Assembly: GCA_946800325.1 (NCBI GenBank)
Contig: OX326958.1
Location: forward strand, 28,870,914-28,934,913
Direction: 5' to 3'
DNA from: Luzula sylvatica
Taxonomy: Eukaryota > Streptophyta > Magnoliopsida > Poales > Juncaceae
Length of the DNA stretch: 64,000 nucleotides
Shown here: positions 47,616 through 59,521 of the stretch, in pieces
How the letters are laid out: each line of letters begins with the position of its first letter
Position numbering within the stretch: the first letter of the stretch is position 1
Translations under genes and position numbers: made by a program
Notes under the pieces: generated by a model
The model's input: only the letters and a program-made list of their open reading frames with translations
Databases searched by the model: none
What the model was told of the DNA's origin: nothing

Positions 47616-49777
47616 TCATGACATTGTTTCAGCTATTTCTTGAGCAACTTTTACTGCATCTCGACTTGAACCTAGAAGTCCATTTCCTGTAAATCCAACT
47701 GTGTAAAAACCCTTTTCTCTTTTCCAACCATTTGTAAATAGCTCATAGTCCTGTGAAAAAAAATATATATTAAGAGTTTATTTTATTTATGGTTGCCCCA
47801 CATTTCACAAAAAAATCCTCTATACACTAATTAACATTAACATTATTAATTAAAACATTACATATTTCTAATAGAGTGGTGATATACATCCCCTTGAAAT
47901 CTACTAGTATGATTGATGTGTTGGCATCGAATTAAATGCTAGTGGTAAATCATGAATATTTAATTTTTGTCATCGTATATAGAATAAGTGAGGAAAAAAA
48001 TTTACCCTTTCACACATCATTAATGTATGTTATATTTTTAATACGTTTGTTTACCATCATCCATAATTAATCAACTCTAAATTTATAAATTTGGAAAATA
48101 AATTATTGGACTGAATTAATATACCGTTTAATATGTGTTAGACGGATACATAAACAAAACTATCATAACAAATAAAAATAATAATTATGCAAAAATCTGC
48201 AAAATATAAATGGAAATATTTTGATTTTTAAAAAAATTGAAGATAAAATGATAAAAAATTGTTCAAATAAATATGACTTATCATGTGCAAAATAAAATAT
48301 AATAACAAAATTATTTTTTATTAATTTGGTTTACGACATAATCAATGTGGTTTATCACATAATCAATATGATTTGTGACTTATTATGTTTTATTATCTGA
48401 AGCAATTTTACATTTAATTTATTTTTTATTTATTGTTAACACATCAACATGTTGAGGAGATATTAAAGGGGACGAGTATAATTTTTCTTTCTAATGTGTA
48501 TTGTATTTGTATCTGTGGAGCATGATGAAGTACCTTTAGCCAAAAAGGGACATTGCTTGTGTAGCCAGTGGCAAATAGAATAGAATCAAAAGGCATTTCA
48601 TTTCCATCAATGAACGTGGCACTATTGCTTGAGAGTGACTCAACTTGAGGTACAACCTGTGCAAAATTCCGTAGAGAAATATATAGTAGTTTCTTCAGAG
48701 AAATGGAGAGACAATATCGGTTTAATATAATTTGGCATCAAAAGACTAACCTTAATAAATCCAGATTTTATCAAGGCAAATGCACCTACATCCAAAACAG
48801 GGCTTTTACCAGATATGCCTTTGATCTCAAGAGGACCCAATTTTGGCCTTTTAAGCCCATATTTTTCAGTGCTTCCTAAAACAATATTTGATGCCATTAT
48901 GAGAAACTTATCCACACATTTGACAGGAAACCATTTGAGGAGATTCATTGCAAGGCCAAATGTTGAGGTGCCAAACATTTTCTTTGGCAGAATATGCACC
49001 TGAATGAATTTTTAACAAATATCAAATATATATACATTCATGAAAAATAAGTTAAAAGGCGAAATATCAAAAAAAAGTAATAGATATCGAGAAAGTGTGA
49101 TAGTTAGTGAAAAAAAAACTGACCCCACTTCTGACAGACAAGAAAGGCAAAGCACCATGCTCAAACAAATCTAAGCACATCTCCATGCCTGAGTTTCCAC
49201 AACCTATGACCAAAACCTTCTTCCCTTTATGCCCCTCTCCATTCTTATACTCACTTGAATGCATTACACTCCCTTTGAACTTCTCTCTCCCCTTAACCCT
49301 AGGCACCATCGGCTCTGCATTCTCTCCAGTAGCAACAACTATCCATTTCGACACATAAACTCTTGTGTCTCCTTTGTTGTTCATGACTTTCACCTTCCAA
49401 AGGGAAGCTACATCGTCGTATCGGGCCTCGATTACAGTGTGAGAGAAGAGAGGGTTTATGGAGAAGTCTGAAGTATAGGTGTTGAGGTAGTGTAAAAAAT
49501 GACTTTTTGAAGGGTATGTAGGGAAATGTGGAGGGAAAGAACGGTACGGGAGCTCGCAGTACTGTTTCGGTAAGTGAAGCGAGAGACGGTTGTAGGTATG
49601 ATTGGTCCATAAATCGGAAACACAGGTCGATCTCTCGAGAATTATATATGGTATTGATAGACGAGTCAGACTAGCAGCCACTGCCAAGCCTGACGGGCCG
49701 GCTCCAATTATGATCGGCCCTTGGACAAGCGACACGAGTTCTTCTGTAGGGTTTTCATTCGGGATTGTTTTGGCCAT
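47616..49777 (-). CDS. YUCCA10/11-like flavin-containing monooxygenase (auxin biosynthesis)
   Basis: Exons 49777-49124, 48999-48751, 48656-48534 and 47750-47616 are all phase 0 at GT-AG borders and give 386 residues. YUCCAs convert indole-3-pyruvate to indole-3-acetic acid with FAD and NADPH. Motifs: GAGPSG 25-30 (FAD), ATGENAE 149-155, [11 protein letters not shown] 167-177 (FMO signature), GCGNSG 192-197 (NADPH), FATGY 329-333, and the C-terminal [21 protein letters not shown]. The length fits the short YUC10/11 group. One oddity: between WLK (exon 3 end) and NGWK the usual segment with DGxPRxPFP is shortened, DYELF passing straight into TNGWKREKG, about 11-15 residues missing. Intron 3 is mostly a MULE-like element. 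Activity is likely but not certain. No neighbouring pathway gene. Confidence 0.93.
47874..48487. mobile_element. MULE-like element in YUCCA intron 3 (614 bp)
   Basis: The inverted ends are GAGTGGTGATATACATCCCC and GAAAAATTATACTCGTCCCC, continuing to TTGATGTGTTRRC. The flanking duplication is TTTCTAATA / TTTCTAATG (8 of 9). It shares its interior with 28486-29137. It makes up most of the 783-bp intron (47751-48533). Confidence 0.8.
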
Positions 49778-49840
49778 TGGAGATTATGTGTGGTATACCG
49801 TTAGATTTTGAGGTACGTAAGCTATGTGAGAAGTAGGGTC

Positions 49841-49880
49841 TCTCTCTCCTCTCCTCTCCTCTCCTCTCTCTCTCTCTCTC
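49841..49880. repeat. Pyrimidine tract upstream of YUCCA start
   Basis: CT-rich repeats (TCTCC and CT units) on the plus strand give a GA-rich 5' region on the gene strand, 64-103 bp before the ATG. Confidence 0.6.
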
Positions 49881-51134
49881 TTGGTATATTGAAAAAGAGA
49901 ATAATCTGTGAAACAAGATGAAAAGAGGTCTACTTGTGTAGACCAACAATGAGAACTAATCTATGATCCAAAGTGTTACTTTCTCTAGGGTTTCTAAAAG
50001 AAAGGAAGAAAGGTTCTTATCTTTTAATTCTGAGAACTTGTTATGAAATCATTTGAAAGGGGGCCCTGGCAACTTATAATCGAGACAATGTGCAAACAGT
50101 ACATAGCTATTTTAATTTGCATGAATATATGGAGATCAATAAATACAGTGTTAATTATAACTGTATAAGTATGATTGTATTACAATGTGCAAAAAAGGAA
50201 AGCTTTCAATTTGTAAAACCATCAATTTATTAAGTGCCACCTCTCTGGTTAGTTAACTGTTACAAGATTTAATATCATTATATTATATGAGTATGTATTA
50301 ACTGAGCTATGCAAGCATTGATGCATGCATGCATGACTTGCAAGCAGGAGCGTGCATGCATGAACTTTGGTTTTTGTGTGATACTCGATTTATCGACTTT
50401 AATTAATCGTATCTGCATGCATGTGGAAAACTTGGAAGTGTTATAAGCGTGTGCATGGGAATGTTATTCCCAAAAAAATTCACTATAATATTTCTTTCTT
50501 ATGAACCAAAGTATATGTAACTAACAAAAGCTTTAACAAAAAAAAAATGATTAAATAGATAACCTATATTATATATAGTTTTTAAGTTTTAAACAAAAAG
50601 ATGATCGCTTTCTTATTAAGATAGTATCTCATTTACCTATTTATTTTACCACACAGAAATAGATACTGCATACAATATATATGCAATTAGAAAAGTAATT
50701 ACAACAATATAATGAAATAGTTATATATTTAATATATTTTTTTAATTATTTAATATTCAGAATGTCCAGGCCTACAAATACACACGCATTTGGACGTCAT
50801 TATTTGAAGTGCCCTGTGTAGTGTGTTGTCCTGGTTATTAAATAGGCCCGTGTATATGCTCTTCCAATAAATGCAAGCCTATTAAAACTATGTAATATCG
50901 AATATTATTTGGTCTTGGTTCTTTTTGTGGGGACTCCCATTACAAAGGAACTCCCAAAAATTATTATTAACTAAATAAATGCCCTAGCTAAGTTATAGAT
51001 GGTTATATATGATGCTTGATTTTGTAATATTGTACCTCATGATATGACTTACCTGTACCAGCCACAGTGCTGAATCTGTTGAGGAAAAGGACCGCCTCCC
51101 CCCCCCCCCGCCCTAATCTTAATCGGGATGTTAT

Positions 51135-51137
<3 letters not shown>
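49881..51137. other. YUCCA upstream region
   Basis: No gene. Apart from the RY elements at 50324-50423 the stretch is AT-rich, with a C run at about 51101-51110. Confidence 0.4.
50324..50423. promoter_or_regulatory. Cluster of RY elements (CATGCATG)
   Basis: CATGCATG occurs as an overlapping double copy at 50324-50335 and again at 50355-50362 and 50416-50423, 550-650 bp upstream of the YUCCA ATG. RY motifs bind B3 factors of the LEC2/FUS3/ABI3 group in seeds, and YUC10-type genes are seed-expressed in Arabidopsis. The functional link is inference. Confidence 0.45.
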
Positions 51138-51178
<41 letters not shown>

Positions 51179-51375
51179 CGGAGGATAACCTACTTAATTA
51201 AGTATCAAAATTTCAATATTTAATATTTTTTAACAATTTAATTTGCATTGAAATTTGTATTTTCTCATAATAATCATGAAATTTTGTGCACATCATTAAA
51301 TGTACATGTCTCAATACAAATCCGATGATTTAAAATCATTAAGTACCAAAATTTTGGTACTTAATTAAATAGGTC

Positions 51376-51446
<71 letters not shown>
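51138..51446. mobile_element. TA-microsatellite MITE, copy 3 with flanking (TA)n
   Basis: The element is at about 51179-51379 with ends GGAGGATAACCTACTTAATT and TTAATTAAATAGGTCCTC, between (TA)n tracts 51138-51174 and 51380-51446. It is more diverged than copies 1 and 4. Confidence 0.8.
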
Positions 51447-51460
<14 letters not shown>

Positions 51461-51672
51461 GTTTGCTAATGAGAATAAAAAAAAGAATCCAAAAAAAATT
51501 CACGCAGGCAAAATATACTAATGAAATTAGCAAAATATACTATTTAAATGAACATAATATACTGCTGAATCCAACATGTTAACATGGCTAAAATTAAGAA
51601 TAAAATAATATATTATTTAATAGTATATTTTGCTAATTTTAATAGTATATTTTGGTTCTTGAATTCTTTTTA

Positions 51673-52006
<334 letters not shown>

Positions 52007-52284
52007 GTGGAATCACGTATATAATTGTATATAAATATTTTATAACCAAATCACATAAGCGATTGTTTAGTCTGACGATTATTTACAAGTATACATGTTT
52101 CATTATTTAGTGCTGACTAATCATTTAATATCATTAATATTTTCCCTAATTTGACACAAAGTTAACGGTGTTAAGTCTTCATCTTTGTAGGATGCTTGAT
52201 CATCAAATATGACCTTGATTTGTAAATCCGAGGGTTAAAAAATTAATAGCAGCCTCCTCGTACTATTAAAAGCGGCGTAGCCGG

Positions 52285-52680
<396 letters not shown>

Positions 52681-53036
52681 TTGACGTGTCAATTAATTCT
52701 TAATCAGAATGTTAGTCCACCCAACTAACCTCCTTGTCCATCCCATCAAGAATGTTTTGATGAGTTGGAGGAGGAGCACAATATATTTTACCGATATATA
52801 ATGATCTATTATAGTATTTAATTTCACTCAAGATTCATCACTGAACTGGAGCAACTTATAAAAACCAAATAAAACAACCTATAGCAATTAATAAGAACTA
52901 TATAAAACAACTTACAAGAACGATGTAAAATAACATATATCAATTATGAGAAAGAAAATTGTAACTATTTGCACAATCACCACTCACGAGCTAAATGCCG
53001 AAACCCTATCACAATTATGAGAAAGAAAGTTGCAAA

Positions 53037-54060
53037 CTATACTCGAAGGCCTCTAAAAATGACGGTCCGGCGCTGCATGCGTATCACATGTAATGCTATA
53101 TGGATTTTGGGGGTTTTCAAATTATTTTTACGGACAATATTCTGAGAGAAACTATCCTCAGGGGTTTTAACACTGTTGTTTTTGCCAGCAAACAAAATAA
53201 TGGGGCGATTTTGTGTGAATTGAATTGTAGGTAGGACGTGCAAATTTTAATTTGCAAGTCTTATATAAGTAAAGTTCATCACGAAGTAATTGATGATGAT
53301 ATATACAAATCTCATTTTAACAATCCTTCTTATGCATTTAAATAGCTTCAACTATTTCATTTAATATCCTAAATAATTATTCCAATGCTCCTAAATAAAA
53401 TGTCGAAACTCAAATGCAACATTGCTAGTAAATAAATTAACCGGAAACAATGTCTTAAGTAATAATAATAAAATAAATAAATTATTCCGTCCAAACCAAA
53501 AAAACCCATAATAAATTTCAAACTTAAATAATATAAAAAAAACAGAAAATGGGTACAACATACTCATCAATTTTATGAATTAAATACATTATATATATGT
53601 TTATATGTTAGGTCGCACGCCATAAAACACAACGAAAAAATAAATCATGGGATTTGTACACAAGGATCAATGTAAAAAATTAAATAGGAAGGAAGAGATT
53701 GTCTTTATACCTTCCGAATCATTGATTCAGTACCGGCACGCCGGCTCGGCGTGTCTTCTTCTCTTTTTTTTCGCGCCCCGCCTTGTCATCGAGTTCGATC
53801 ACGCGTAGCTTTAAAAACTTGAGGCCTGTACTCGAATTCACCGTGTTCGTCTCGAAGGGATTTTTTATTTTGGGCTTTTTCAAGTTATTTTTACGGACCA
53901 TAGTTTGGGCCATCACACAGTTGTTTTGCTAGCAGGGTCGTTTGTGTGAATTGGATGGTAGTAGGCTAGTAGCACATGCAAACTTCATTTGCATGTTTTA
54001 TATAAGTTTATCATGAAGTAATTGATGTTAATATATACAAATCTCATTTTAACACAATCC
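53037..54060 (-). pseudogene. Duplicated promoter/first-exon cassette of an unknown gene
   Basis: Two copies on the minus strand (about 54060-53720 and 53340-53037) share a TATA box (ACTTATATAA), similar leader sequence and a small frame with VRKNNLKKPKI or VRKNNLKTPKI. The right copy encodes 65 residues (53916-53719) followed by a donor-like AAG/GTATAAAG; the left encodes 68 (53243-53037). No family is recognised and no downstream exons follow, so these are probably remnants of a tandem duplication. Confidence 0.4.
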
Positions 54061-55049
54061 TTCATATACATTTAAATAGTTGTATTTTCCTATACCGGCG
54101 ACAATCTTCTTCATTCCTTTCTTTTGAGGTAGATCATGCGATCTTCGCTATCAAATTTTTTTGGAAGAAATATTTCAGATATTGGAGGATATCATGGCAC
54201 GTGATCAACAAAAAAAGTAATTACTAATTTTCTATTTGAAAATATTATTTTGTTATTTTTATTTTTAAGGGGTAATTTCAGATACTTTCCAAAAGTTAAA
54301 AATATCAAACTTGCCTTTCTAAAAATTGTTAATATCATATAGGTCCTTTAAAAACTAAAAAAAACTTTTAAATCTAGCCTTTCAAAATTGAAAACTTATC
54401 AAATCTAACTATTTAAAGTTAAAATAGTATCAAATATAACAACTGTTAACGTCATCCAATTCCTATTTTATAATTATTAAATCTAATCAAATCACTATTT
54501 GCATATTTATATGATCTTCCTTTCTCTCTATCAGCATCCCCTCTTTCTTTTTTCTTACTCCACACAAACAGAGTAAAATTTTTCTAAATTCATCTTCATT
54601 CTCATTTTGTTATCTAGCATCTCATTAAAGTGAAAATTTCTAAATGACAACATAAACACAAACAATTCTTGCCAAGTCTGAGACTTATCCACCAATAATT
54701 ATGAAATAAACAACAAAATTATTATAATATTGTTAACAAACTGAATGACAAACAAAAGTGACCAATAATCTTAGCCTGTGTAAATTAGGATACACAAGAA
54801 ATCTTCTACAAAACAACATTTTGACACATCTAGCAATACAATTAGAATACATTAACAAGAAGTAAAATTGCTTCACAACAAGAAGTCAAATGTAGGATGC
54901 CACACTCTCTCAAAACAAGAAGTAAAATTAGAAACAGAAAATTGTTTCACGTCTTAAAGTAAAGAAATTTTTGATTGCCAATTTCTTGTGGGCCCAACTC
55001 AATGTTTTTGATAAATACCGTATGAAAAAGCTTGATTGACACGTGTTTT
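54061..55049. other. AT-rich intergenic region
   Basis: No supportable gene. 54290-54440 repeats phrases like CTTTCAAAATTGAAAA and may be decayed transposon DNA. Confidence 0.35.
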
Positions 55050-55058
55050 AAGTTTATT

Positions 55059-56008
55059 GAGAAAAAATTGTCATTAACTATTGAGTTGGTACATTTTTGA
55101 TCCCTCAACTTTTGCATGATTTATTTTTAGGAGAATGTTGCACCTCCTCCTTAGCCTCCTCCCACATTCTTGATGTGTCATCACAAGATTTAACACCTTA
55201 AAATTTAACATCTTGATTCATGATTTAACATCTTGATGTAAAACCATGAATTAAGATGTTAAACCATAAATTAAGATGTTAAATCATGAATCAAGATGTT
55301 AAATTTTAAGGTGTGTTAAATCATGTGATGACACATCAAAGATGTGAGGGGAGGCTAAGGGGGAGGTGCATCACTACTCTTATTTTTAACCCCATGAACT
55401 ATTATGTTGGTTCATACATATTCCTTCCATCCGTTAAGTGATTATGTGTCCGTTAACTCGACACATAAGCAATGACATATCGTGCATTCTACCACATAAG
55501 CAATGACGTGACATTGAAAATATATTTTTGATATTCTTAAAAAAATCATATTTTATTTTCATAAACTCTAATACTCAATAATATAAATACGTATTCTAAA
55601 ACACAATCATTCTTAAAATATCATATAATTGATTATGTGACAGAACATGTGCCACGTCACTTTTTACATTATTAGAATTAATATATTTGAATAATTTAAA
55701 TCACGGAACTTGTTAAAAATTGGGTAGTTGTATTATTAAATACTAGAATTTATGACAACAAAATATAAATCTGTTTTTTATAAAAATATCAATATATATT
55801 TTTTAAATATCACATTATTGCTTATGTTGTAGAATATAAAACGTGTCATTATGTGTCAAGTTAACGGACGCATAAATATTTAACAGATGAAATGATTATA
55901 TATGAGCTAACATAATAGTTCAAAGATTAAAAATGAACTATGTAAAAGTTGAGAGACAAAAAAATGCACCAACTCAATAGTTGATGGACCAAAATTTAGA
56001 CTTTTCTC
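55059..56008. mobile_element. MULE with inverted ends (950 bp), carrying a nested MITE
   Basis: The ends are GAGAAAAAATTGTCATTAAC and (other strand) GAGAAAAGTCTAAATTTTGG, continuing through TCAACTATTGAGTTGG. The flanking duplication is AAGTTTATT / AAGTTCATT (55050-55058, 56009-56017; 8 of 9). No transposase frame. A second family member is at 62588-63385. Confidence 0.85.
55131..55379. mobile_element. Nested MULE-type MITE (249 bp)
   Basis: A near-complete foldback: GAGAATGTTGCACCTCCTCC and (other strand) GAGTAGTGATGCACCTCCCC, through TTGATGTGTCATCAC. It is flanked by TTATTTTTAG / TTATTTTTAA inside the left end region of the MULE 55059-56008, so it is younger than that element. Confidence 0.88.
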
Positions 56009-56017
56009 AAGTTCATT

Positions 56018-57124
56018 TATGGAGTTTTTTCAAGTCAATAAAAATTCATTGTATCTATTTCAATCCCCTACAAAATTTTCAACTATCCTCATGTTTTAAA
56101 CTAATTTCTAATTAAATTGTCTTGTTAGAACTTGTTACTATCAACAGGAGAATGAGCTGAAATCAACGTTGTGACTGACAACTCACTGAGTACACCTCCG
56201 AGAGGACGAGAGAAAGGTCTCCAGATCCGTGACGAGGTCTGCGAGAGAAAGATCTTCAGAGTCCAGATCAAGCTGAGTGAGCGTGAGGCAGAAAAAGAGC
56301 AGGATCAAGCTGAGTGTGCATGAGGATGAAAGAGAGCTCGATCAAACCTAGCAAACGAGCGGGGGAGATAAACACAGAGATTTCAATCGGCAAATAAGAA
56401 AGGTTTAAGCCAACTCAAAAAGAGAAATGATATCAGTATAAAGAGTAATCAAGGGTAAATCAACCTAGTTTCTGTTAAGCTTAACAAAATTCGTCAAGTA
56501 TGTATTAATTTGATATTAGTAGAATTTCAGGAGGAGAATTTTGATATTAACACACTAAATTTGATATTAATAGAATTGCCCTTATTTTTAATTATAATTA
56601 GTTGTTTTGCATAATTTTTTTAAGATTTATAAATACCCATCTTTTAAGATCAGGGATACTAATTTGTTTTGTTGAAACCCTATGATATCATTGAAACATT
56701 AATCTCATTATCAAATATGATTATGTACAATATAAACGTAAATTTTAACTTACTAACTGACCTAATTTATAAAGTTATATATAGTTGTATTAACCAAAGA
56801 GCAAAGTTTATTATAAATAAGAGTCACCCTAGCTCCGCTTCAGCGCATTTTTTCTTTGATATCGTTTAAAAAAATGTATTTTTTCGTCCCATTTTTATGT
56901 CAATGTTTTATCTACATCATATATTTTTGGAGCATGATACATTTTTTTGGTTAGCATTCTAAAATATACATTTTTATATGTAGAATATAAATTATCGATT
57001 ATGTGTTATGTTATTTACATATTTGATATATCGTTTTGAAATACGATAATGTCTGGCTTATACCTTCTAAAAATATTTTTGTAGATGTACAATATATACC
57101 TTTTAGCTATATACATGTCCATGT
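56018..57124. other. Intergenic region, nothing recognised
   Basis: A purine-rich segment with repeated AGATCAAGCTGAGTG near 56265 and 56303. Otherwise AT-rich, with no supportable gene. Confidence 0.35.
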
Positions 57125-57760
57125 GTGTATAATGGTAGGGTTTAAACTGTCCGCATACAGACGGATAATGGTCAAACCGTGTTGATATCCGGATACTGTT
57201 CAAATATTATACGAATACGGTTGAGATTTTATCGAATACGAATTAATTTCGGATAATCAAATAGTTATTATATCATAATTATATCATCTACTAAAAAAAT
57301 TGTCCATCTAAAAGAAATACAAGTCTAATTGCAAATATTAAATTTTATCATAAATAATACTTTAAAAAATTAGAAATATTATAAATGTATAATCAAATTA
57401 CATGTCAATCATCGAATATAGTAAATATTTTTTTAATTTGAAATATTCAATTATCATTAATAAAAACAATCATAAAAAAATCAAAAACAAAATAACAACA
57501 AATTAAACAAAACCAAAAATATATAATGGTACATATATGATTTTGATATTTGTATCCGGATATCCGAATATGTATAGGTATCCGGATATGGATATTATCA
57601 ATATCAGGGAACAAAATCGTTTATCGTTTTCGTATCCGGGAAAAAATATTCATTTTGTATCCGGTATCCGTTCGGATACAGATATTTTTATTTGTATACG
57701 TCTATTTTTCGGATGCAGATTCGTTTGGGTTCAATCAAGGTGTATGGTGATTTTTCAGAT
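57125..57760. repeat. GGATATCCG-rich region, possible decayed hAT element
   Basis: Degenerate GTATCCGGATA-type motifs cluster at both ends (57140-57250 and 57550-57710) in opposite orientation, around an AT-rich centre. This is typical of some plant hAT subterminal regions, but termini and target duplication were not found. Confidence 0.35.
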
Positions 57761-57883
57761 ACGGATTAGTTTGGGTTCAATTTGGGTCTCGGTCTTTTTT
57801 ATAATGAATTGGGATTCAATTTGGGTCTTAATATTATAACTATTTGGCTGCGAGCATAGCCATGTTCAATGAACTTTAAAATA

Positions 57884-58258
57884 CAAAGGAAAAAAAAGAA
57901 CGAAATCAATACCTACTTCGTGGCCACACTGTGGACCATTTGGAAAGAGCGAAACGATGGATCTTTAACCAAAAGAACTTTCCGACATCCTTCACAATAG
58001 CGAAAGTCACCTACGAGACAAAGACATGAAAACTTTATTGCTAGTCGGGATCCAAATTCCGCTCGTCATTTCTAGTTTCTCTTCTTTTCTTCTCCTTTAA
58101 ATCTCCTTACTTGTAGAATTTGTCCTTAATAGAGTAGGTTCTCCATAGGCCATTTATTTGTTTCTTTTTACATTATCATGTAAAATTAAAACGTTGTATT
58201 AAATTTGTTTTAATATATCGAAAAGAAACTTCGCTTCTTATTTTCAAAAAAAAAAGAA
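57884..58258 (+). mobile_element. 5'-truncated LINE fragment (375 bp)
   Basis: It is flanked by a perfect 12-bp duplication AACTTTAAAATA (57872-57883, 58259-58270). It encodes only the end of an ORF2 (FVATLWTIWKERNDGIFNQK), then a 3' UTR and a short A-rich tail. Confidence 0.88.
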
Positions 58259-58510
58259 AACTTTAAAATAAGTAATTTGGGTTCAATTTGGATTTTGGTT
58301 CTTTTTACAATGAATTGGGGTTTAATTTGGATCTTAATATTATAACTATATGACTGTCATATGTCAGCATAGCCAATTAAAAAAAGTAAGAATTTTTTTT
58401 TTGCAAAAAAGTCCTTAGACATATATACATTGACACATTATATAAAAATTTCGTACAAAACTACATTTCGAGAAAATTAGACGGCCTTAAACCCTTTAAG
58501 CCTATAATAA

Positions 58511-58981
58511 TTAATTCTCTAACCTATTACATAAACTCGAATACAAAAAATTTCTCGAAATAAAATTTTCTTCACAATTGTCTTCATAGATATGACATCG
58601 ATAGACAATGTTTAAACCTCGGCTTCTTGAAGACTTCAACGGGTTAATAATTGTGAATCGAGAAAAAAATTGTTGATCAAGTTTTGTGTAGGAAACGCTC
58701 GTAATCATCTTGATTCTACGGGTCAAACATTCGTTGATGGCTTCGCGGATGAATTGAAGTGGTGGAGCTTGATTATCGTCAATGGCGATTAGAAATACCG
58801 GTGCATCAAGATCATTCCGCAACGATTGTGTGCTACCCTCATCCAATAAGAAGCATGTGCGCGCCGAGTATGGCAATGCTATGATTGGGGTGAAATAAGT
58901 AAGAATTTGGATCTTAATATTATAATAACTATTTGACTGCCACAGGTCAGCATGGCTATTATAACTATTTGACTGCCCCAT
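58511..58981 (-). CDS. Hypothetical 156-residue frame
   Basis: Not recognised. The reading frame has mixed composition (for example APVFLIAIDDNQAPPLQFIR and EAINECLTRRIKMITSV) and no signal peptide or known motif. It begins inside a tandem-repeat unit, so the annotated start is doubtful. It may be a captured exon, a transposon fragment or chance. Confidence 0.2.
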   Translation of the reverse strand: MGQSNSYNSHADLWQSNSYYNIKIQILTYFTPIIALPYSARTCFLLDEGSTQSLRNDLDAPVFLIAIDDNQAPPLQFIREAINECLTRRIKMITSVSYTKLDQQFFSRFTIINPLKSSRSRGLNIVYRCHIYEDNCEENFISRNFLYSSLCNRLEN

Positions 58982-59369
58982 GTTAGCTTATCATAGCCAT
59001 GTTCAATGAACATTAAAATAAGTCAGCATGAGAATACTAATTACATAGTTCTGAAAAAAAATCTTATTGCTTCTCCATTTTTCTCTTTTTGGCAACCTGT
59101 ACAAGATACCATTGAAGTTGGATTGTGAAAGAAGCTACAAAAACATTAGCAGACAAACACTAATGATATGAAATAAAAATTTATGTAATTAATATAATAT
59201 CTCTTACAGATGCTATACATGTTCAATATTGTCATTTTCCACACAAGTTCAAAATAAAACAAACATTAAAAATAAAATATACATATGTACTATAGGTGTT
59301 TAAGTGTCCATGATTAAACATACCATTATCGCAAATGCACATTGCTCATAATTAAAACATAAAATTCCA

Positions 59370-59508
59370 TGTCAATGGGCCCATAACCTAGTTGGTTGAG
59401 TGTGAGGCACTAAAAGCCATGTGTTGTGAGAGGTTGTGGGTTCGATCCCCATTGATATCAATGGATGAAGGATATATGAGCCTTCTCCATTTATTATAAA
59501 AAAAAAAA
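59370..59508 (+). mobile_element. tRNA-derived SINE, copy 2, intact (139 bp)
   Basis: It is flanked by a perfect 13-bp duplication ACATAAAATTCCA (59357-59369, 59509-59521). A-box-like CCTAGTTGGTTGAGTGTG, B box GGTTCGATCCCC (59439-59450), and the 3' end GATGAAGGATATATGAGCCT followed by TCTCCATTTATTAT and an A tail. RNA polymerase III boxes indicate an origin from a tRNA. Confidence 0.93.
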
Positions 59509-59521
59509 ACATAAAATTCCA

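Larger units (their letters stand above)
57735..59030. repeat. Tandem array with units of the type GGGTTCAATTTGG...TTCAATGAAC
   Basis: Segments containing TTGGATCTTAATATTATAAC, TATTTGACTGCC and CATAGCCATGTTCAATGAAC recur at about 57765-57883, 58271-58380, 58905-58960 and 58955-59020. The array is interrupted by a LINE fragment (57884-58258) and by the ORF-bearing segment 58511-58900. Confidence 0.65.

Noticed and set aside
59438..59450. tRNA-like B box suggesting a tRNA gene
   Set aside because: The cloverleaf is incomplete and the unit has a tail and a 13-bp target duplication, so it is a SINE.
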